Source of the DNA: Actinomycetales bacterium
Lineage (GTDB): Bacteria; Actinomycetota; Actinomycetes; S36-B12
NCBI GenBank assembly: GCA_018970025.1
Contig: JAGWXF010000001.1
Span: 1-64,000 of the forward strand
Direction: 5' to 3'
Length of the DNA stretch: 64,000 nucleotides
Position 1 is the stretch's first letter, and every line of letters starts with the position of its first letter. The notes below the pieces were generated by a model. It did no database searches, was not told the origin of the DNA, and saw nothing but the letters and a program-made list of their open reading frames with translations. Both the position numbers and the translations under genes were made by a program. Below, one piece after another: positions 11,124-21,454 of the stretch.

Positions 11124-12239
11124 ATGAGGGTCGGGATTCCGCGCGAGATCAAGAATCACGAGTATCGGGTCGCCATCACTCCGGCGGGGGTGCATGAGCT
11201 CGTCGCCCACGGCCACGACGTGGTCATCGAGCGGGAGGCTGGCGTCGGGTCGTCCATCCCGGATACCGACTTCGTTGCCGCGGGGGCCCGGATCCTGTCG
11301 ACCGCTGACGACGTCTGGGCTGATGCGGACCTCATCCTGAAGGTCAAGGAGCCAATCGCCGAGGAGTACCACCGCATCAGGAAGGGGCAGGTCCTGTTCA
11401 CGTACCTGCACCTAGCGGCCTCGCGCGAGTGCACCCAGGCCCTGATCGACTCCGGAGCCACCGCGGTCGCCTACGAGACCGTCGAGCTGCCGGACCACTC
11501 GCTGCCACTGCTCGCGCCCATGTCCGAGGTCGCCGGGAGGCTCGCGCCGCAGGTCGGGGCCCAGGCACTCATGCGGGCCAATGGCGGCCGAGGGGTCCTG
11601 ATGGGCGGAGTCTCGGGAACCTATGCCGCCAAGGTGGTGGTCATCGGGGCTGGGGTGTCCGGCATGAACGCGGCCGCCATCGCGCTCGGCATGCAGGCCG
11701 AGGTGCTGCTGCTCGATCGCAGCATTGCCAGGCTCCGCCAGGTCGATGCGATCTACCAGGGCCACATGCAGACGATCGCTTCGAATGCCTACGAGATCGA
11801 GCGGACGGTCGTCGATGCCGACCTGGTGATCGGAGCGGTCCTGGTGCCAGGCGCCAAGGCACCCAAGCTGGTCAGCAATGACCTGGTCTCGCGGATGAAG
11901 CCGGGATCAGTCCTGGTCGATATCGCCATCGATCAGGGCGGGTGCTTCGAGGACTCGCGACCGACGACCCACCAGGACCCGACCTTCCGGGTGCATGAGT
12001 CTGTCTTCTACTGCGTTGCCAACATGCCTGGGGCCGTGCCGAACACGTCTACCTACGCCCTGACGAACGTCACCCTGCCGTACGCGCTCGAACTCGCTGA
12101 CCGGGGGTGGCGAGACGCGATGGTCCAGGATCCCGCACTGGCGCGAGGCCTCAACGTGCACGCCGGCGAGGTCACCTACGGGGCGGTTGCGGATGCCTTC
12201 GGGATGCCGAGCATTCGGGTCGAGGAGGTCCTCGCCTGA
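11124..12239 (+). CDS. ald: alanine dehydrogenase
   Basis: MRVGIPREIKNHEYRVAITPAGVHEL; VVIGAGVSGMNAAAIA NAD-binding motif. Confidence 0.96.
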   Translation: MRVGIPREIKNHEYRVAITPAGVHELVAHGHDVVIEREAGVGSSIPDTDFVAAGARILSTADDVWADADLILKVKEPIAEEYHRIRKGQVLFTYLHLAASRECTQALIDSGATAVAYETVELPDHSLPLLAPMSEVAGRLAPQVGAQALMRANGGRGVLMGGVSGTYAAKVVVIGAGVSGMNAAAIALGMQAEVLLLDRSIARLRQVDAIYQGHMQTIASNAYEIERTVVDADLVIGAVLVPGAKAPKLVSNDLVSRMKPGSVLVDIAIDQGGCFEDSRPTTHQDPTFRVHESVFYCVANMPGAVPNTSTYALTNVTLPYALELADRGWRDAMVQDPALARGLNVHAGEVTYGAVADAFGMPSIRVEEVLA

Positions 12240-13177
12240 CCGCGATCGACTCGGCTGTCGAGGCCTACCTCGATCACGTCATGATCGAGCGGGGGCTGTC
12301 GGGCAACACCGTGGCGGCCTATCGGCGGGATCTCGAGCGCTACGCGCGCTGGTGCCTGGCCCGTGGAATCGCCGACGTCGCGGGAGTGCACCCGACCGAC
12401 ATCGCGGACTTCGCCGCATCGCTGCGGCAGACCGCCGGCCCCCAGCGGCAACTGGCTCCGGCGAGTGCCGCTCGCATGGTGGTCTCGGTGCGGGGCTTTC
12501 ACCGGTTTGCCCTGCACGAAGGACTTTCGGACGGCGACCCGAGCCGTGAGGTGCAGCCGGCCTCCCCGTCCAAGCGACTGCCGAAGGCCCTGCCGTACGG
12601 GGACATCGAGCGGCTGCTGGCGAGCGCAGGCGACGACACCCCGGTCGGACTGCGGGACCACGCCCTGCTGGAGTTCCTCTACGGGACGGGCACCCGCATC
12701 TCCGAGGCTGTGGGCCTGGACATCGACGAACTTGACACCGGGAGCCAGTTCGTGACGGTAACCGGCAAGGGGGGTAGGCAGCGTCGGGTGCCGCTCGGCG
12801 ACTTCGCGTTGCGGGCCTTGGACTCCTACCTCGTTCGGGGCCGTCCGGCGCTGATCTCGGCGGGCTCCCGGTCGGCTGGCAGCCAGGCACCTCGATCGAA
12901 CCACCGCGTCTTCGTCAACGCCAGGGGAGGGCCGATGAGCCGGCAGAGCGCGTGGGGCGTCCTGCAGCGCGCTGCTGGTCGGGCAGGGCTCGAGGGAGTC
13001 AGCCCGCACACGCTTCGCCACAGCTACGCGACGCACCTGATCGAGCGCGGAGCCGACGTGCGAGTCGTCCAGGAGCTGCTTGGTCATGCCTCGGTGACGA
13101 CAACGCAGATCTACACCCTGGTAACCGTCGACACCCTTCGCGAGGTCTACGCGACCAGTCACCCGAGAGCACGGTGA
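12236..13177 (+). CDS. xerD: site-specific tyrosine recombinase XerD
   Basis: N-terminal SAM-like domain and catalytic SPHTLRHSYATHLIERGADVRVVQELLGHASVTTTQIYT; start uncertain (CTG 12236 with strong SD, or ATG 12281). Confidence 0.92.
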   Translation: MTAIDSAVEAYLDHVMIERGLSGNTVAAYRRDLERYARWCLARGIADVAGVHPTDIADFAASLRQTAGPQRQLAPASAARMVVSVRGFHRFALHEGLSDGDPSREVQPASPSKRLPKALPYGDIERLLASAGDDTPVGLRDHALLEFLYGTGTRISEAVGLDIDELDTGSQFVTVTGKGGRQRRVPLGDFALRALDSYLVRGRPALISAGSRSAGSQAPRSNHRVFVNARGGPMSRQSAWGVLQRAAGRAGLEGVSPHTLRHSYATHLIERGADVRVVQELLGHASVTTTQIYTLVTVDTLREVYATSHPRAR

Positions 13178-14052
13178 CGGCCCGCGCGTTCCGACTGGCA
13201 GCCTCGACGATGGCCGTGTTGCTGCTCCTGTCGGGCTGCCTTGCTGAGCCCGGTCACGCGAAGATGAGCGGCGACGTGCGCGCGAAAGGCCAACCGCAGC
13301 CGCGACCGCAATCGCAGCCGCATCGAGCCACCCGGCAATCCTGGGCAGGCCCCTTCGTGATCGCGCGCACCAGAAGCGGGACTGCCGTCCGCGCATGGCG
13401 CGTAGGCCCGGCTGACGCCGAGGTCCGGCTCGTGGTCATCGGGCAGATCCACGGAAACGAGCCGGCTGGGGTCAGGGTGGTCGACGCCCTCATGGCGCCG
13501 GGCTCGCCATTGGATGAGGTCGTCTCGACAGGTGCGCCGGTCGAGGCCGCTGCCCGCACCAGAGTGGCCGTCTGGCTGATCCGATCGCTCAATCCTGATG
13601 GCGCACGGCGTGGCCGGCGAGTCAACGCCCGAGGCGTGGACCTGAACCGGAACTTCCCGGCTGCCTGGGCCAGGCAGGGCGAAGGGACCACCCAGTGGTC
13701 TGGCCCGACTGCCTCCAGCGAGCCGGAGGTGATCGGCGTGATGGCCTCCCTTGCCAAGATCCGGCCCCACGCCGTGCTGGTGATGCATCAGGACTACGCG
13801 GTCGTGGACACCAGCCACCCCCGGAGCAGGCGGGCCGGCAGGGTGCTCGCGGCGTGGCTTGGCCTGCCTGCCCGACCGGTGGGCTGCGCAGGTCCATGTC
13901 ACGGCACCCTGACCCAGTGGGCAGACCAGGCGCTGGGGGCCATCGCCCTGACCATCGAGCTGCCTGCGGTGGTGCGCCGTGCCGACGTGCTGCGGGATGC
14001 GGCCGCGATCGCCAGACTCTCCTCCTGGCTCGGCACCGGCCAAGGCCGTTAG
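13174..14052 (+). CDS. M14-family zinc carboxypeptidase, predicted lipoprotein
   Basis: lipobox LLLLSGC; zinc ligands HGNEP; LNPDGARRGRRVNARGVDLNRNFP; TIELP. Confidence 0.85.
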   Translation: MTARAFRLAASTMAVLLLLSGCLAEPGHAKMSGDVRAKGQPQPRPQSQPHRATRQSWAGPFVIARTRSGTAVRAWRVGPADAEVRLVVIGQIHGNEPAGVRVVDALMAPGSPLDEVVSTGAPVEAAARTRVAVWLIRSLNPDGARRGRRVNARGVDLNRNFPAAWARQGEGTTQWSGPTASSEPEVIGVMASLAKIRPHAVLVMHQDYAVVDTSHPRSRRAGRVLAAWLGLPARPVGCAGPCHGTLTQWADQALGAIALTIELPAVVRRADVLRDAAAIARLSSWLGTGQGR

Positions 14053-14061
14053 GCTTCACCC

Positions 14062-14898
14062 GTGGACGTCGACGAGGGCAGCGCCAGCCAGTCGGTCCGC
14101 GATATCCCCGAGCCGCCACCGCTATCCGGGCACGGCCCGGCTCGCGTCATGGCGATGGCAAATCAGAAGGGCGGGGTCGGCAAGACGACCTCAACCGTGA
14201 GCCTGGGCGCTGCGATCGCCGGCTACGGCCGCAGGGTCCTGCTGGTCGACTTCGACCCGCAGGGAGCCCTTTCGATCGCCTTGGGCATCAACCCGATGGA
14301 GCTTGACCTGACCGTCTACGACCTGCTGACGAAGCCGGACTGCCACGTCGGGGACGTGATCATCTCGACCAGCGTGCCGGGGATGGACCTCCTGCCGAGC
14401 AACACGTACCTGTCGGCAGCGGAGCTTCAGCTGGTCAGCGAGGTTGGCCGCGAGTTCGCCCTGAGCCGAGCCCTGGAGCCGGTGCTCCCCGAGTATGACG
14501 TCATCCTGATCGACTGCCAGCCCTCGCTCGGCCTGCTAACCGTCAACGCCCTGACCGCCAGCAGCGACGTGATCGTCCCGATGGAGTGCGAGTACTTCGC
14601 CCTGCGCGGGGTGGCGCTGCTGATGGACACCATCGAGAAGGTCCGGCAGCGGCTGAATGCCGACCTGCGAGTCCTCGGGGTCCTGGCCACGATGTACGAC
14701 CCCAGGACGCTGCACAGCAGGGAGGTGCTGGCGACGGTCCGCCAGGCGTTCGGCGACACGGTCTTCAGCACGGTGATCAACCGGACGGTCAAGTTCCCTG
14801 ATGCGGCCGTGGCGGGTGAGCCCATAACCGTCTTCGCTCCAGGCAGCATGGGTGCCAATGCCTATGAGCGGCTCGCTCGCGAGGTGCTGGCGCGGTGA
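14062..14898 (+). CDS. parA: ParA family ATPase (Soj-like, linked to scpAB)
   Basis: ANQKGGVGKTTSTVSLGAA; DFDPQGALS; LIDCQPSLGLLTVNAL. Confidence 0.94.
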   Translation: MDVDEGSASQSVRDIPEPPPLSGHGPARVMAMANQKGGVGKTTSTVSLGAAIAGYGRRVLLVDFDPQGALSIALGINPMELDLTVYDLLTKPDCHVGDVIISTSVPGMDLLPSNTYLSAAELQLVSEVGREFALSRALEPVLPEYDVILIDCQPSLGLLTVNALTASSDVIVPMECEYFALRGVALLMDTIEKVRQRLNADLRVLGVLATMYDPRTLHSREVLATVRQAFGDTVFSTVINRTVKFPDAAVAGEPITVFAPGSMGANAYERLAREVLAR

Positions 14899-15872
14899 AC
14901 CCGCCAGCAGCAGTCGCGGCCGATGACCAGGTCGCGGCCCGTGGTGCCGCGGATGGCTTCTCCGTACGGGTCGGCGAGTTCGAGGGACCGTTCGACCTGC
15001 TGCTGTCGCTCATCTCCAAGCACAAGCTCGAGGTCACCGAGCTTGCCCTGCACCTGGTCACCGACGAGTTCATCGGGTACATCCGAGCCAAGGGCTCGGA
15101 CTGGGACCTGGACGAGGCGAGCAGCTTCCTGGTGGTCGCGGCTACCCTGCTCGATCTCAAGGCCGCCCGCCTGCTACCCAGCGGTGAGGTGGAGGACGAG
15201 GACGACCTGGCCCTGCTCGAAGCCCGTGACCTCCTCTTCGCCAGGCTGCTGCAATACCGAGCGTTCAAGGAGGTCGCTGCGATCCTGTCGACCAGGATGA
15301 CGCAGGCCAGCCGGCAGGTGCCGCGCTCGGTCGGCCTCGAGCCCCATTTCGCGGCGCTGCTGCCCGAGGTGCTCATCGGCCTGAGCCCGGAGCAGTTCGC
15401 CGCGATGGCGGCACGGGCCCTCGCCCCGAAGCCCGCTCCGGAAGTCTCCGTCGCACATGTGCACGTTCAGCGGGTGAGCGTCCGCGAGCAGGCCTCCATC
15501 ATCGTCGACCGTCTCCGCAGGCAGCGCACCTCGACGTTTCGCGCGCTGATCTCCGACTGCGATACGACCCTGCTCGTCGTCGGGCGCTTCCTTGCGCTGC
15601 TGGAGCTGTATCGGGAGGCCATGGTCGCGTTCGAGCAGATCACCCCCCTGGGCGACCTGACCATTCGCTGGACGGGCACCGACGAGGGGGAGGTCGAGGT
15701 CACCGGCGAGTTCGATGTCGAGCGGGATATCGACCGGGAAGCCAGCCAGGAGCAGGCACTGGACTCGCCAGGGGACCAGGACGATGCTGCACTCGCAGTC
15801 GGGCAAGGGGTCGGGTCCGCGGTCGAGGTCGAGGACGGTTCGCAGGACCCAAGGAGCCAGGTGGATGAGTGA
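14895..15872 (+). CDS. scpA: segregation and condensation protein A
   Basis: VRVGEFEGPFDLLLSLISKHKLEVTELAL; synteny. Confidence 0.95.
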   Translation: MNPPAAVAADDQVAARGAADGFSVRVGEFEGPFDLLLSLISKHKLEVTELALHLVTDEFIGYIRAKGSDWDLDEASSFLVVAATLLDLKAARLLPSGEVEDEDDLALLEARDLLFARLLQYRAFKEVAAILSTRMTQASRQVPRSVGLEPHFAALLPEVLIGLSPEQFAAMAARALAPKPAPEVSVAHVHVQRVSVREQASIIVDRLRRQRTSTFRALISDCDTTLLVVGRFLALLELYREAMVAFEQITPLGDLTIRWTGTDEGEVEVTGEFDVERDIDREASQEQALDSPGDQDDAALAVGQGVGSAVEVEDGSQDPRSQVDE

Positions 15873-16503
15873 CGACGATGGCACACGCGAGTTCAGCGAG
15901 GAGTCGATGACCGAGCAGGAGGCACCAGACGATGGCGAGCTGGGAGCGCCCAGCCTGCAGGCCGCGATCGAGGCACTGCTGATGCTGGCTGATGAGCCGA
16001 TGTCGACCGTCGCGCTCGCGCAGGCCACCCGGCAGCCGATCGCGCAGGTCGAGTCGACCCTGCGCGAGCTGGCTGATCAGTATCAGGCACAGGTGCGTGG
16101 ATTCGACCTTCGTGAAGTCGCCGGCGGCTGGCGCTACTACACCCGCCTCGAGTGCGCGCCGCTTATCGAGCGCTGGGTGCTGGACGGGCAGCAGGCCCGG
16201 CTCACCCAGGCATCCCTGGAGACCCTGGCCGTCATCGCGTACCTGCAGCCGGTCACGCGTGGCCGGGTCGGGGCGGTGCGCGGCGTGAACGTCGATGGCG
16301 TCATCCGGACGCTGACGACCCGCGGGCTGATCGAGGAGGCCGGTCATGACCCGGAATCCGGTGCGCTCCTGTACCGGACGACGTCCACCTTCCTGGAGCG
16401 CATCGGCGTGGCAAGCCTGGATGAGCTCCCGCCCCTGGCTGAGCACCTGCCGGACCTGGCGGACCTGGACGAGGTGCTGGACTCTGTCGCCACCGGAGAG
16501 TAA
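15865..16503 (+). CDS. scpB: segregation and condensation protein B
   Basis: AAIEALLMLADEPMSTVALA...LTQASLETLAVIAYLQPVTRGRVGAVRGVN. Confidence 0.95.
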   Translation: MSDDDGTREFSEESMTEQEAPDDGELGAPSLQAAIEALLMLADEPMSTVALAQATRQPIAQVESTLRELADQYQAQVRGFDLREVAGGWRYYTRLECAPLIERWVLDGQQARLTQASLETLAVIAYLQPVTRGRVGAVRGVNVDGVIRTLTTRGLIEEAGHDPESGALLYRTTSTFLERIGVASLDELPPLAEHLPDLADLDEVLDSVATGE

Positions 16504-16505
16504 GG

Positions 16506-17255
16506 GTGGGCCCGCCTGAGCCCGACTCGGGCAGCCTGATCAGACTGCAGAAGGTCCTGGCACAGGCAGGCGTGGGCAGTCGCCGCGCCTGCGAGCTGCT
16601 GATCGCCGAGGGCAGGGTCGAGGTCGACGGAGCCGTCGTCAGCGGTCAGGGCATGCGGATCGATCCATCATCGGCTGTGGTCCGGGTCGACGGCAGGCGG
16701 GTTGCCACCGCACCCGGGGTGGTCGTGCTTGCCCTGAACAAGCCGCGGGGGGTCGTCACCACGATGAGCGATGAGCAGGGCCGACCCTGCGTGGGCGACC
16801 TGCTCCGGGATCGCGACGTGCGGCTGTTCCATGTCGGCCGGCTCGATGCCGACACCAGTGGGCTGCTGCTCCTCACCAATGACGGGGAGCTTGCCCACCG
16901 ACTCGGGCACCCATCCCATGCGGTGGCCAAGACGTACCTGGCGACGGTGGATGGCCGGATGAGCCAGGATGCAGCCCGGCTGCTGCGCCAGGGAATCGAG
17001 CTTGACGACGGACCGGCCGCCTGCGACGAGGTCCGGGTTCGACAGGCACTGCCCAGGCGCACGCTGGTCGAGCTCGTCATCCACGAGGGACGCAATCGGA
17101 TCGTTCGCCGGATGCTCAGCGCGGTCGGCCACCCCGTCGTCGAGCTGGTGCGGACGAGGATCGGGCCCGTCCATCTCGGCAGTCAGCGGCCGGGGGCGAT
17201 CCGGCAGGTGCAGGGCGAGGAGCTGGCGGCCCTCTACGACGCTGTCGGCCTGTAG
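16506..17255 (+). CDS. rluB: rRNA pseudouridine synthase (RluB/RsuA family)
   Basis: S4 domain plus VGRLDADTSGLLLLTNDGELAHRLGHPSHAVAKTY. Confidence 0.95.
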   Translation: MGPPEPDSGSLIRLQKVLAQAGVGSRRACELLIAEGRVEVDGAVVSGQGMRIDPSSAVVRVDGRRVATAPGVVVLALNKPRGVVTTMSDEQGRPCVGDLLRDRDVRLFHVGRLDADTSGLLLLTNDGELAHRLGHPSHAVAKTYLATVDGRMSQDAARLLRQGIELDDGPAACDEVRVRQALPRRTLVELVIHEGRNRIVRRMLSAVGHPVVELVRTRIGPVHLGSQRPGAIRQVQGEELAALYDAVGL

Positions 17256-17301
17256 GGCAGCGGAGATGCATCCCGCTCGCCCGCCCGTGTCGCAGTAGCC
17301 T

Positions 17302-17664
17302 GTGCCGGTGCGTGCGATCCGCGGTGCTACCTGCCTGGAGCAGGACGATGCGGCGCTGATGCGCGAGGCTGTCTCGGAGCTCCTCCAAGCCATGCTCGAG
17401 CGCAATGGCATCACGACCGATGATGTGGTCAGCGTGCTGTTCACGGCTACCGCGGACCTCGTCAGCGCATTCCCCGCGGCGGGGGCCAGGGAGTGCGGGT
17501 TCAGCGACGTCCCGCTGATCTGCGCCCAGGAGATCGATGTCGCGGGCGCGCTGCCACGGGTCGTGCGGGTGATGATGCACGTCGATCTCGACTGGCCGCG
17601 GACGGACGTGCGGCATGTCTACCTCAGGGGGGCCGAGGCCCTCCGGCAAGACCTCCCGCAATGA
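17302..17664 (+). CDS. aroH: chorismate mutase, AroH type
   Basis: VRAIRGATCLEQDDAALMREAVSELLQAMLERNGI...VLFTATADLVSAFPA...RVMMHVD. Confidence 0.92.
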   Translation: MPVRAIRGATCLEQDDAALMREAVSELLQAMLERNGITTDDVVSVLFTATADLVSAFPAAGARECGFSDVPLICAQEIDVAGALPRVVRVMMHVDLDWPRTDVRHVYLRGAEALRQDLPQ

Positions 17665-18815
17665 CCGGACCATTGCGCACGGCTGTCGAGGGCCCGGTAC
17701 TCGTCGTCGGCACGGGACTCATCGGGACGTCCATCGCACTGTCCCTGCGTCGGGCCGGCGTCGAGGTGCTCCTCGATGACGTCGATCCGGCGGCTCTGCG
17801 CACGGCGGTCGAGATGGGGGCCGGCCGTGCGCTGGACTCGACACAGCAGCCAGCGCACACGGAGCCGGGCGCCCGGTCGACGGCTGGCTTGCCGCAGCCG
17901 ATGATCGTCCTGGTCGCGGTGCCCCCGCTCGCGGCGGCGGAGGCTGTGGCGCGGGCCTGCGAGCGATACCCCGATGCCACCATCACGGACGTGTCATCGG
18001 TGAAGGCACCGGTCCTGGAGGCTGCGGCGCAGCGAGGGGCGGACATGGCGCGGGTCGTGGGTGGCCATCCGATGGCCGGGCGTGAGGTCTCCGGCGCTGC
18101 CGGGGCCAGGGCCGACCTGCTGGATGATCGCTGGTGGATCCTCACCCCTTGCCCCACGACGCAGCCCGCCCGGGTGGATGCCGTCCGACGACTGGTGCAG
18201 ACCTGCGGCGCGGTCGCGGCTGAGCTGAGCCCGCAGGAGCACGACCGAGCAGTGGCACTTGTCTCGCACGCCCCGCAGGTCCTATCGAGCGTCCTTGCCG
18301 GCGAGCTGCTGCGCGCACGGCCTGCATACGTCCAGATCGCAGGCCAGGGGCTGCGTGACATGACCCGCATCGCCGGGTCGAGCAGTGCACTGTGGACTGA
18401 GATCCTCGCGGCGAATGCCGAGCCGGTGGTCGAGGTGCTCTCCGGGGTCATGGAGCGCCTCGGTCGGGCACTGGAGGACCTGCGGTCGGTCGTCGACGGC
18501 CAGGCTGGGGCGATCGACGGCCTGACCCAGGCGCTGGTCGATGGTGCGCAGGGGCGCGCGCTCATCCCGGGCAAGCACGGCGCAGCACCGCTCGACTACG
18601 CCGAGGTGGCCGTCATGGTCGCCGACCGGCCCGGGGAGCTCGCCCGGCTGTTCGTTGCTGCCGGCGAGGCCGGCATCAACCTCGAGGATGTCCGCATCGA
18701 GCACGTGCTGGGTCGCCCGAGCGGCCTGGTGGAGCTGTCCGTCCGGCCCGCCGCGACGGAGCCGCTGATCACGGCATTGCGCGCGCGAGGGTTCGACGTC
18801 CGCGGCTGGCGCTGA
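17661..18815 (+). CDS. tyrA: prephenate dehydrogenase with C-terminal ACT-like domain
   Basis: VVGTGLIGTSIALSLRRAGVEV; VGGHPMAGREVSGAAGARADLLDDRWWILTP; ACT-like EVAVMVADRPGELARLF. Confidence 0.92.
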   Translation: MTGPLRTAVEGPVLVVGTGLIGTSIALSLRRAGVEVLLDDVDPAALRTAVEMGAGRALDSTQQPAHTEPGARSTAGLPQPMIVLVAVPPLAAAEAVARACERYPDATITDVSSVKAPVLEAAAQRGADMARVVGGHPMAGREVSGAAGARADLLDDRWWILTPCPTTQPARVDAVRRLVQTCGAVAAELSPQEHDRAVALVSHAPQVLSSVLAGELLRARPAYVQIAGQGLRDMTRIAGSSSALWTEILAANAEPVVEVLSGVMERLGRALEDLRSVVDGQAGAIDGLTQALVDGAQGRALIPGKHGAAPLDYAEVAVMVADRPGELARLFVAAGEAGINLEDVRIEHVLGRPSGLVELSVRPAATEPLITALRARGFDVRGWR

Positions 18816-18850
18816 GCATGGCCGTCTCCCGACGGGCATAGGGTGACGGC

Positions 18851-21094
18851 GTGACCGCACCCCTGGTAATCGCCGTCGACGGACCGGCCGGATCGGGGAA
18901 GTCGAGCGTCTGCCGTGGCGTTGCGAGCCGACTGGAATGGCGCTACCTCGACACGGGCGCCATGTACCGGGCCATGACCTGGGCGGTGCTGCGCGCCGGG
19001 ATCCCGAGCGACGATGCGGCTGCGGTCGCCGCGTTCGCGCATCAGCCGCGGATCACCAGCGGCACCGATCCCGCCCATCCGACGATCGAGGTCGATGGCC
19101 ACGACGTCGCGGATGCGATCAGGGGTCCGGAGGTGACCGCGGCGGTGAGCGCCGTGAGCGCCGTCCCCGAGGTACGCGCTCGGCTCGTCGAGCTGCAGCG
19201 GGAGCAGGCGGGCAGCGCGATTGCTTCGGGCACCGGGATCATCGTCGAAGGCCGCGATATCGGCACCGTCGTGCTGCCGGACGCCCCTATCAAGGTCTTC
19301 CTGACCGCTGATGCCGCCGAGCGGGCACGGCGCCGGGCTGGAGAGCAGCTGGATCGGGCCGGGTCCGTGGCTGACGTCCAGGCCTCGCTGGCAGCCCGCG
19401 ATGCGCAGGATGCCAGCCGTGCCGCCTCGCCGATGGCGATGGCGGACGATGCGTTGCTCGTCGATACGACGCATGAAGGCCTGCAGGAGGTCATTGACCG
19501 CATCTGCACGCTGATCCGGGACGTGGAGGCTCGGAACGTGGAGGGTCCGGGCGGGGGGTTCCTTGAGAAGGCGGACCTGCTCGATCCGGAGTTGGCCGGA
19601 CCGGACGACATCGGGACATTCGCCGACTCGATCGCTGGTGGTGCTGACGATGGGCAGTTCGATCATGGGGGAGCGGGCGGCGAGAGCGAAGCCGATCTTG
19701 CAGCGGCGGTCGCTGCCGCCCGGGCAGAGTTCGGGGACTTCGACCTGGAACTGGAGGAGCTGCGCGAGTCGCAGGGCCACGGACTTCCCGTCCTGGCGAT
19801 CGTGGGCCGGCCCAACGTCGGCAAGTCGACCCTGGTGAACCGGATCATTGGCCGTCGTGAGGCCGTCGTGGAGGACATCCCGGGCGTGACCCGGGATCGC
19901 GTCGCCTACGAGGCGGAGTGGAACGGACGCCGGTTCCAGGTCGTCGACACCGGAGGCTGGGATCGGCGAGCCCGTGGGATGGCCGCGCAGGTGGCATCCC
20001 AGGCTGAGCGTGCCATCGCCGAGGCAGATGCAGTCGCCTTCGTCGTGGATGCCAGTGTCGGGGTGACTGACGCGGACGCGGAGGTGGTCAAGGTGCTGCG
20101 CAGGTGCGGCAGGCCCGTCGTCCTGATAGCCAACAAGGTCGATGGCCCGGCGGCGGAGCTGGAAGCCGCGTCGCTGTGGTCGCTGGGCCTCGGGGAGCCC
20201 CATTGCGTGTCGGCGCTGCATGGCCGTGGCTCGGGCGACCTGCTCGATGTCCTGGTTCAGGTCCTTCCCGAGCACGGCCAGGCGGTCGCCCGGGAGGGCG
20301 GGCCGAGCCGGGTTGCGCTGCTCGGCAAGCCGAATGTCGGGAAGTCATCCCTGCTGAACTCCCTTGCCGCTGCCGATCGGGTGGTCGTCGACGCTGTCGC
20401 CGGGACGACCGTCGATCCGGTTGACGAGCTGGTCTGGCTGGACGAAGAGTGGTGGTGGTTCGTCGACACGGCAGGGATCCGGCGCCGGGCCAGCCAGGCA
20501 AGCGGGCACGAGTACTACGCGACGCTGCGCACCCAGTCCGCGCTCGACCGTGCCCAGGTCGCCATCGTCCTCGTCGATGCGTCCGAGCCGCTGGCCGAGC
20601 AGGACGTCCGGATCATCTCGATGGTGATCGAGTCCGGGCGCGCGCTCGTGCTTGCCTTCAACAAGTGGGACCTCACTGACCAGGAGCGACGCGATCGGCT
20701 GGAACGAGAGATCAGCCGCGACCTCGTCCAGGTCCCATGGGCGCCCCGGGTGAACATCTCCGCCCGGACCGGGCGCCATGTCGACCGCATCGCGGCGGCC
20801 CTGCGGATCTCCCTTGACGGATGGCAGACGCGGGTGTCGACGGGTCGGCTGAACCAGTTCATGGCCGAACTGGCCCAGTCGCATCCGCATCCCCTGCGCG
20901 GGGGGCGCCAGTCCAGGATCCTGTTTGCCGCGCAGGTCGCCGTCGGTCCTCCGACCTTCGCCCTGTTCACGACCGGCTTCCTCGAGGCCGGTTACCGCAG
21001 GTTCATCGAGCGCCGACTGCGAGAGGAGTTCGGATTCGCGGGCACCCCGATCCGCATCGTGATGCGCGTGCGCGAGAAGCGGTCGCGGCGCTAG
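18851..21094 (+). CDS. cmk-der: bifunctional cytidylate kinase / GTPase Der
   Basis: N-terminus: [29 protein letters not shown]-terminus: two Der G-domains ([20 protein letters not shown]) and KH-like end; one uninterrupted ORF. Confidence 0.95.
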   Translation: MTAPLVIAVDGPAGSGKSSVCRGVASRLEWRYLDTGAMYRAMTWAVLRAGIPSDDAAAVAAFAHQPRITSGTDPAHPTIEVDGHDVADAIRGPEVTAAVSAVSAVPEVRARLVELQREQAGSAIASGTGIIVEGRDIGTVVLPDAPIKVFLTADAAERARRRAGEQLDRAGSVADVQASLAARDAQDASRAASPMAMADDALLVDTTHEGLQEVIDRICTLIRDVEARNVEGPGGGFLEKADLLDPELAGPDDIGTFADSIAGGADDGQFDHGGAGGESEADLAAAVAAARAEFGDFDLELEELRESQGHGLPVLAIVGRPNVGKSTLVNRIIGRREAVVEDIPGVTRDRVAYEAEWNGRRFQVVDTGGWDRRARGMAAQVASQAERAIAEADAVAFVVDASVGVTDADAEVVKVLRRCGRPVVLIANKVDGPAAELEAASLWSLGLGEPHCVSALHGRGSGDLLDVLVQVLPEHGQAVAREGGPSRVALLGKPNVGKSSLLNSLAAADRVVVDAVAGTTVDPVDELVWLDEEWWWFVDTAGIRRRASQASGHEYYATLRTQSALDRAQVAIVLVDASEPLAEQDVRIISMVIESGRALVLAFNKWDLTDQERRDRLEREISRDLVQVPWAPRVNISARTGRHVDRIAAALRISLDGWQTRVSTGRLNQFMAELAQSHPHPLRGGRQSRILFAAQVAVGPPTFALFTTGFLEAGYRRFIERRLREEFGFAGTPIRIVMRVREKRSRR

Positions 21095-21253
21095 CTCCCG
21101 GGGCGGGGCGCCCCTGCGCCGCTTGGCCTGGCAGTTCCAATGCCGGTCACCGCCAGTCACCTCGGATGGGCTCAGGTGTGGCCCGGCACAGGGCTCATGT
21201 ATGTTTGCGCGGGTCGTCGCGCTGGCCGAGGAGCACTCGCAAGGGCGTCGCCA

Positions 21254-21327
<74 letters not shown>

Positions 21328-21365
21328 CGGCCGTCTCCCTCGCGGAACACCCCCCGATCCGCTGA

Positions 21366-21391
21366 GGGGGGCGGCCCCTGAGGGGCCGTCG
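21366..21391 (+). terminator. possible terminator hairpin after tRNA-Pro
   Basis: cggcccc tga ggggccg stem-loop followed by short t-containing tract. Confidence 0.45.
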
Positions 21392-21454
21392 TTGCCGAGA
21401 TGCGCCGTCAGGGAGCGTGCGGGTCGACTCGTCGGCGAAGGAGCCTGGGTGCTG

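Noticed and set aside
12236-13177. XerD-like gene as an integrase of a mobile element
   Set aside because: Housekeeping XerD context next to ald and parA/scpAB; no att repeats or cargo seen
14062-14898. ParA as a plasmid or integrative-element partition gene
   Set aside because: Linked to scpAB-rluB-cmk in the standard actinobacterial chromosomal context; no mobile element genes
18596-20275. 559-aa minus-strand ORF across tyrA/cmk-der
   Set aside because: Antisense artefact of high GC; no recognisable motifs
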